Shown: one piece after another, positions 51,901-60,900 of the stretch
How positions within the stretch are numbered: the stretch's first letter is position 1
Layout of the letters: each line of letters starts with the position of its first letter
Assembly (NCBI RefSeq): GCF_910592395.1
Contig: NC_088315.1
Location: forward strand, 20,409,219 to 20,473,218
Direction: 5' to 3'
Length of the DNA stretch: 64,000 bases
DNA from: Lineus longissimus
Taxonomy: Eukaryota; Nemertea; Pilidiophora; Heteronemertea; Lineidae
Made by a program: the position numbers and the translations under genes
Notes under the pieces: generated by a model
What the model saw: the letters and a program-made list of their open reading frames with translations, nothing else
Database searches by the model: none
Told to the model about the DNA's origin: nothing

Positions 51901-54900
51901 GCTAAAGATGAACCACTTCCTGCCGATCTTGCAGTAGAAGTAGAGTCCATTTCCGTTTCTAAACCAGGTAAGCAATAACGTACAGCCCGAAAATACGATT
52001 TTATGGTAAATTAGCTAACTTTACATTTCATTTATATTATTCATCACTTTCATTATTTTGGGTCTGCGTGGTATTTTTGGACTGAAGCCTAATATGAGGG
52101 TTTGTCACCTCTAAGTAAGACCTGGTGTTGGATGGGTAAAGCATCATCCAATCCAAAGCTTACGTGGAAGTTCTCCAGGAATCTGAGATATCACTTTTCG
52201 CCTTGTCTTCTCCAATAGTTGAACAATTGAACCATGTACGTCATTGTCCAAGGTGCTATAGTTCTGAAAATCTTCAAGACGAAGCCAAATCTGTCAATTT
52301 TGTCTATCTATCTATCAATGCTTATTGTCCTTGAACAGCTGTTAACCTTGCGGAGAACAAGCCAACAAACCAATTTGATGACCTAGATGGTGTTGACAGA
52401 TCTCACTATGCAGTGGACGGGGATCGGGGACAGATGTACCACGAAGACGGGTGTACGCATACTCTCTTCAACGCCCTGGACACCTCCAACAACAACTGGT
52501 GGTCGGTTGACCTTGAAAGTAACGCACGTGTGGCGATGGTTGTGCTCTATAATCGTGGAGACTGCTGTGGTAGGTACACAGCCCGCAGTGACTGCATACA
52601 TGACATTTGAATTATTGTACTACCTGTTTTCAGAATCAAGCTTCACGCTTAGGCGACCTCTTTTCAGTTTATCTCTTTCAACGACAGGCCTAGGATCAGT
52701 TTTGTGACCCAACCTGGTGATTTAGCGGGTCCGTTCCGATGAACCCCCTTCAGTATGTTCCTTTCTAAGAAGTTGAGTCATTTGAAGTTTCCACTTTGGA
52801 ATTGCACAAGGTAACAGATTAAATTTGAACGAAATTTAGATAACATTTCATATCCTTGTGTGATGAATATGTTGCAATTTCTACACAATTTTGAACTTTT
52901 TATGCCCAGGGTCCAGATTAGCTGATTTCGACATCGTTGTTACGAAAACGGCTCCAGTAAAAGGCCAAAAACTCGAGTACACCCCCTCCGATGTTTGCTT
53001 CCACAAAGATGGCGGACTTGAGACAGGAGCAGTGCTAACTGTCCCATGTTTGAAGCGTGGCAAATATCTAGCAGTTGTGAGATCAAGGGAGGAGCCGCTG
53101 ACGTTGTGTGAGGTCGAAGTTTACGAGGCTCCACCTGGTAAGATACCTGAGGAACATGGCATCCTCCGTCCCTGATTCTGTCATCCACTGTTAGCCATTA
53201 TGATCAAGCAAGTAGTTGCAAAAACAGAGCCTGCGACAGAATCCGGGGGACGAGGTACAGCCACCTGACTACGGTGGATCCTTCAATGTGCCTCATGAAA
53301 AGAATCTGATGCAAATAACAGAACCGTAATCATCTTTAACGTCAACCAAAAATATTCATGAGCATATACCTTTGAAAAACGGCGATCCTCAAGGGAGGTT
53401 TGTTCGACAGCTTTTTTGAGGATACGACTCTACCTTGTTCTTCAGGTTATGGTCACCGTACTGGAGACTGCAGTGGCGGCGACATCAAGAAAGTTGAAGG
53501 GCCAAGTGTTGGCGAGTGTGCGAGGGAGTGTAATCTATTAGCCAACTGTAAGGGCTTCTTGTTCAACGACCAGGGCACCGGTAGTTACTGTTGGCTGAAA
53601 AGTGGCGAGTGTACAACACTGACTTATACGAGTACCACCAATTACCACTTCTTCAGCAAAATAGGTGAGTGAATCCTTAACCGTGGATGCAGAGCTAGTA
53701 GACTCATTGTAGACTCTGATTCTTTGATCCGACACTGAGGTGGTGTGTCTTACTAGAATGGTCTCAAGTAGATTGCCGGACTGTTCGGATGGTGAAGCAG
53801 AGGGATGTATATTTGGCGCAAAAAGAGGCCCTATGAGTAGAATACACAAAAACTAAAACACATGTACTAAGTCAATGGAATTATTTATTTTCACAAACAA
53901 CTTCAAATTAGTTTATAATTCGATATATGGAAAAACTTGTAAGAATGTCTTTTCACAAATTGGCCTTTTGAGGACAAAGCCACAAGCTGAATGTTCACAT
54001 CAACCAAACGTTTATACAGTCAAGTTACTTTCAGACGTTCGACTGGTGAAGTCACCCGATGGACATTATCAAATCACAAGCCTCGACGATGCAGAGGATT
54101 ACTGCAGTAACTATGCCCCAGGTTGGAAGGTGGCGTCCTACGCCGAGATGATGGCAGCATTCGACTTGGGCTATGAATATTGTAGCTGTGGATGGCTTTC
54201 TGATGGCAGAGCTGGTTATGTTATGCAGGAGTGGCGCACTGGATGTGGTGCTCGAGGTTACAGCTTCTGCGGATCCAGGGGGCGCTACAACACTTATTGC
54301 ACCTCCGCAGGTAAGGAAAAACAAATTACATGTAGTTCTTAATGGTAATTTTATGCACACCCAAATTCTGTTAGTTTTTAAGCCTTGAAGTTTTATGATG
54401 TAGCCTTTTAGATATGAATTGGGATGGGGAGGGAGGGGGGGGGGGGGCTAAGCGGGATTATCTTTCATACAATCTTTTGTCTATAGCACACGAAGGAGTA
54501 AAAAGTAACGTTTTTTTTACTTCAGCAACAATAGAAGCAACAACGCTAATACCAACAACGACTCCCTTCCAAATAACAACAACCACAACAGCTTCCCCAT
54601 CAGCAGGTTAGTGGGCCTTAATCTTAAGCAAGGATGAGAGAACGACCAAGGTCAAGGAAATCCACATGTTTTTGTTGGCCTTTTTGGCTACTTTTAGTTA
54701 AATTAAAAGACACCGGTAAACAAATCCACCGGTGCAATTTGAGATGAGTTTAGGGGAACACAATGGGTTGTAATTGTTAAAGTAGTGCATCCCTTGCCGT
54801 GACCTGGGTGTTAGTTGAGACCCTGTATAACTTTGCTAAAGATGAACCACTTCCTGCCGATCTTGCAGTAGAAGTAGAGTCCATTTCCGTTTCTAAACCA

Positions 54901-57900
54901 GGTAAGCAATAACATACAGCCCGAAAATACGATTTTATGGTAAATTAGCTAACTTTACATTTCATTTACATTATTCATCACTTTCATTATTTTGGGTCTG
55001 CGTGGTATTTTTGGACTGAAGCCTAATACGAGGGTTTGTCACCTCTAAGTAAGACCTGGTGTTGGATGGGTAAAGCATCATCCAATCCAAAGCTTACTTG
55101 AAAGTTCTCCAGGAATCTGAGATATCACTTTTCGCCTTGTCTTCTCCAATAGTTGAATAATTGAACCATGTACGTCATTGTCCAAGGTGCTATAGTTCTG
55201 AAAATCTTCAAGACGAAGCCAAATCTGTCAATTTTGTCTATCTATCTATCAATGCTTATTGTCCTTGAATAGCTGTTAACCTTGCGGAGAACAAGCCAAC
55301 AAACCAATTTGATGACCTAGATGGTGTTGACAGATCTCACTATGCAGTGGACGGGGATCGGGGACAGATGTACCACGAAGACGGGTGTACGCATACTCTC
55401 TTCAACGCCCAGGACACCTCCAACAACAACTGGTGGTCGGTTGACCTTGAAAGTAACGCACGTGTGGCGATGGTTGTGCTCTATAATCGTGGAGACTGCT
55501 GTGGTAGGTACACAGCCGCAGTGACTGCATACATGACATTTGAATTATTGTACTACCTGTTTTCAGAATCAAGCTTCACGCTTAGGCGACCTCCTTTCAG
55601 TTTTTCTCCTTCAACGCCAGGCCTAGGATCAGTTTTGTGACCCAACTTGGTGATTTAGCGGGTCCGTTCCGATGAACTCCCCTTCAGTATGTTCCTTTCT
55701 AAGAAGTTGAGTCATTTGAAGTTTCCACTTTGGAATTGCACAAGGTAACAGATTAAATTTGAACGAAATTTAGATAAAATTTCATGTCCTTGTTTGATGA
55801 ATATGTTGCAATTTCTACACAATTTTGAACTTTTTATGCCCAGGGTCCAGATTAGCTGATTTCGACATCGTTGTTACGAAAACGGCTCCAGTGAAAGGCC
55901 AAAAACTCGAGTACACCCCCTCCGATGTTTGCTTCCACAAAGATGGCGGACTTGAGACAGGAGCAGTGCTAACTGTCCCATGTTTGAAGCGTGGCAAATA
56001 TCTGGCAGTTGTGAGATCAAGGGAGGAGCCGCTGACGTTGTGTGAGGTCGAAGTTTACGAGGCTCCAACTGGTAAGATACCTGAGTGACATGGCATCCTC
56101 CGTCCCTGATTCTGTCATCCACTGTTAGCCATTATGATCAAGCAAGTAGTTGCATAAACAGAGCCTGCGAAAGAGTCCGGGGGACGAGGTACAGCCACCT
56201 GACTACGGTGGATCCTTCAATGTGCCTCATGAAAAGAATCTGATGCAAATAACAGAACCGTAATCATCTTTAACGTCAACCAAAAATATTCATGAGCATA
56301 TACCTTTGAAAAACGGCGATGCTCAAGGGAAATTTATAAGGTTTGTTCGACAGCTTTTTTGAGGATACGACTCTACCTTGTTCTTCAGGTTATGGTCACC
56401 GTACTGGAGACTGCAGTGGCGGCGACATCAAGAAAGTTGAAGGACCAAGTGTTGGCGAGTGTGCGAGGGAGTGTAATCTATTAGCCAACTGTAAGGGCTT
56501 CATGTTCAACGACCAGGGCACCGGTAGTTACTGCTGGCTGAAAAGTGGCGAGTGTACCACACTGACTTATACGAGTACCACCACTTACCACTTCTTCAGC
56601 AAAATAGGTGAGTGAATCCTTAACTGTCAGCACAGAGATAGTTGACTCATTTTAGTTTGGACGACCTGTATTTGAATTTGAATAGACTGCAGGTAGGCCT
56701 ACTTTTATCATACAGTTTATGTACACTCTTAAAACAAAGCGATTGTGACCTTTTTGAAAGAGTTTAAGGTTTTACAGCCCGCACAAATGCAACCCCTAGA
56801 CGTCTTTGCCCCTGATTGTTTTGGAGTAGTGCAAAAGCGCAATGGAAAGCTAACTGTGTTTGAGGAATTGTATCCTATTTGATGCACGGGTGACTCGTGT
56901 TATGTGTCCCTCCCCCCCCCCCCCCCCCCCCATGGTCGTATTCTTGTGGCATGTCATCAGATGACGATCCGCATTGCTTCATCAATCACTTTGATCGATT
57001 TCAGAGCCGTCATTCGAGGTCTCCTTTAAACTCAACCAGATCTTCACGAATGAGTTGAGCAATCCTGATTCGGAGGCCTATAAGGCATTAGCTGCACTGG
57101 TTATGAACATGGTGAGAATTCGGCTTATTTCGAAGCCAGAGCGCAATGTTCGTTAGGGTACAAATCGTCATGTTACAGAATGCAATGTACTCTTGTTTAG
57201 ATACAGTGATGACGTTTCCACTATAATTGCGATTTGATTTAATTTATCAGTAAGAATGAAATTAGTGAAAATAATCTACATGTAGTTGGGAATGCCTTGA
57301 CTGGGATTCGAACCACAGATCTGATTGCTTGTCAACTGCTCCACCAGTTGATCTATTGCGATTGCAAAGATATTCGCAAAAATACTTGTGCTGATAGCTT
57401 AAACGTTCCAGTTATTCCGTGTTGGTATCTGTACATGATACGTCTTCTGCATGCCACCTCTAGATATTCAAAAGCCCATAATATGGCAAGCTTTTTCTGT
57501 TTTGCTCATAGTCCCGGCTATCATCGTTACATTGTACATTCAGCTGCCTCTCTAACATTTCAAAGCTTTGTTTTTCTTCAGATGTTGAATGCCTACCAGA
57601 ACAATCCATATATTGGAAAAATTTCAATTCAGGGTTTCAAGTAAGTTGGATCATTCACCATAGGATGTCGTTAGAATCGTTAACATTGGCAACTTAAAGT
57701 CAACGTACGTGTACATCAACCGTCATGTACACTATCACATAAAGCATAAAGAAGCACGGGTAGTGAAGAACAACGATAATATCCGCAAGTTTCAAGTTCG
57801 CTATCTAGTTATAGCCTCTATAAAAACACTTTAACAAATGTACCTGGATGGCTCACAATTATCAACTTCTCCTTCTCCCTCTTTCATAATTTAATGATTC

Positions 57901-60900
57901 TGTCATATTTCAGGGCAGGAAGTGTTATTGTAGCGACAAAAGTGGAACTTGCGGATGGTGTTACGGCGGAGGCTGCGAACGGCATCAGTAGCGAAAGTAT
58001 TGCTGCCACCTTGGTTGACTTTGTTAAAGATGACCCATCTGCCGCCAATCTTGGTGTTGATGCAGGTTCCATTGTTGTCAAAGGTAAGATGTCTAGTCTT
58101 GTCATGGCTCTCTTACACCTTTTTTTTACATAAACCTTAGATAACATCAGATTGCATGACGATTGTTGCAAAAATGAGATATTTCTTACGAGGTACATAT
58201 TGTTAATCGAATTAATGCAAATTTTTCGATTAAAATGCAAATTTTGTTTTTCTAAATACATTTTCAGAATGCTTCTAAATAGATAATGGTAGACGCCCTC
58301 TTTATATGTAGCAGTATATCAATAAAAAAAATGTATATCGAAAAAGAGGAAAGTTTAGGACACCAATAATATATTTTCTACATTTCTCTCAATAGAAAGC
58401 AGTGATATTGAAAACGTAACACCTGGAGTCACCGAATCCGCGATGGAAACCACAACACCTGGAGTCACCAAATCCATGATGGAAACCACAACACCTGAAG
58501 TCACCGAATCCGGGATGGAAACAACAACACCTGGACTCACCAAATCCGTGATGGAAACCACAACACCTGGAGTCACCAAATCCGTGATGGAAACCACAAC
58601 ACCTGGACTCACCAAATCCATGATGGAAACGACAACACCTGGAGTCACCAAATCCGGGATGGAAACCACAACACATGGAGTCACCGAATCTGTGATGGAA
58701 ACAACAACACCTGGACTCACCAAATCCATGATGGAAACCACAACACCTGGACTGACCGAATCCGGGATGGAAACAACAACACCTGGAGTCACCAAATCTG
58801 TGATGGAAACAACAACACCTGGACTCACCAAATCCATGATGGAAACCACAACACCTGGAGTCACCGAATCCGGGATGGAAACAACAACACCTGGACTCAC
58901 CAAATCCTTGATGGAAACTACAACACCTGGAGTCACCGAATCCGGGATGGAAACAACAACACCTGGACTCACCAAATCCGTGATGGAAACCACAACACCT
59001 GGAGCCACCAAATCCGTGATGGAAACCACAACACCTGGACTCACCAAATCCGTGATGGAAACCACAACACTTGGACTCACCAATTCCGTGATGGAAACCA
59101 CAACACATGGAGCCACCAAATCTGTGATGGAAACCACAACACCTGGAGCCACCAAATCCGTGATGGAAACCACAACACCTGGAGTCACCAAATCCGTGAT
59201 GGAAACCACAACACCTGGAGTCACCAAATCCGTGATGGAAACCACAACACCTGGAGCCACCAAATCCGTGATGGAAACCACAACACATGGAGTCACCAAA
59301 TCCGTGATGGAAACCACAACACATGGAGCCACCAAATCCGTGATGGAAACTACAACACCTGGAGTCACCAAATCCGTGATGGAAACCACAACACCTGGAG
59401 TCACCAAATCCGTGATGGAAACCACAACACATGGAGTCACCGAATCTGTGATGGAAACCACAACACCTGGAGTCACCAAATCTGTGATGGAAACCACAAC
59501 ACATGGAGCCACCAAATCCGTGATGGAAACCACAACACCTGGACTCACCAAATCCGTGATGGAAACCACAACACCTGGAGTCACCAAATCCGTGATGGAA
59601 ACCACAACATATGGAGTCACCGAATTTGTGATGGAAACCACAACACCTGGAGTCACCAATTCCGTGATGGAAACCACAACACCTGGAGTCACCAAATCCG
59701 TGATGGAAACCACAACACCTGGAGTCACCAAATCCGTGATGGAAACCACAACATATGGAGTCACCGAATCTGTGATGGAAACCACAACACCTGGAGTCAC
59801 CAAATCTGTGATGGAAACCACAACACATGGAGCCACCGAATCTATGATGGAAACCACAACACCTGGAGTCACCAAATCTGTGATGGAAACCACAACACCT
59901 GGAGTCACCAAATCCGTGATGGAAAAAACAACACATGGAGTCACCGAATCTGTGATGGAAACCACAACACCTGGAGTCACCAAATCTGTGATGGAAACCA
60001 CAACACATGGAGCCACCAAATCCGTGATGGAAACCACAACAGATAGAGTGACAACACTTCGAATGGAAACTACTACCTTAGCAAGTACGTATCCTCTAAG
60101 ATGTGCTTGTCTACACTTCCTGATTAGGGAACGCCCGATCAAATGGCCTGTACTCTACATGCTTAGAAATTCTGAATTGAATCCACTTAATGAGTGGACG
60201 GCACCGCATGCAACAGGTTGAGAGAGGTTGGAGTCATTCACTTTGTTTTTTATGACGCGTTGTCCAAATTCCACTAAGTCTAATCCAGCAGACTTCAAAG
60301 TTTCACATGAAACAAGATATTTTGTATTTTCTTTGTAAAACCGTGATAAACCAAAATGCTATTTACTGGTGAAATTGTCCTTATGGGTCTCACTATCCGG
60401 TCATTAAACTAGGGCAAGTTGGAATTCCTTTTGGTAATTGCATGCGCGAGACCAATACACGTTGGCCCTGCAGCGCCATTCCCAAGTATTTGAAAATTGG
60501 AACAGCTCGTGTTCAGCGTATTTTCTTGTGGCTTAGGTAGGAGATAGAAATTCCAATTGCCGTAGTGCAGTACTTAAGCAAGCGAATTCGCTGAAACTTG
60601 GAATTTATAGTATTTGCATAACGCAAAGGAATTGTTGAAATTTATATTCAGTATGTTTAGATTTAAAACTTAATTTTCACATTTTTAAACGAATGGAATA
60701 CGCCTTCAAGGTGATGCCCTGGCAGAGGTGATTAATTATCAAATTCTGTTCACATTTACAGAGCCATCCTTTGACGTTTCGTTTAAATTGAAGAAGAATT
60801 TTACAAAAGATTTGGAGGATCCAAGTTCTGAGGCTTATAAGGAACTCGCAGCAAAGATGATGGATATGGTAAGAACAATATCTGGATGATTTGCAGAAGT

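Noticed and set aside
58355-60142. Long antisense open frames (595 and 539 codons) over the mucin exon
   Set aside because: They exist because the 36-bp repeat has no stop in these frames. They have no splice sites, domain or start context, while the plus frame joins SEA exons on both sides in phase.
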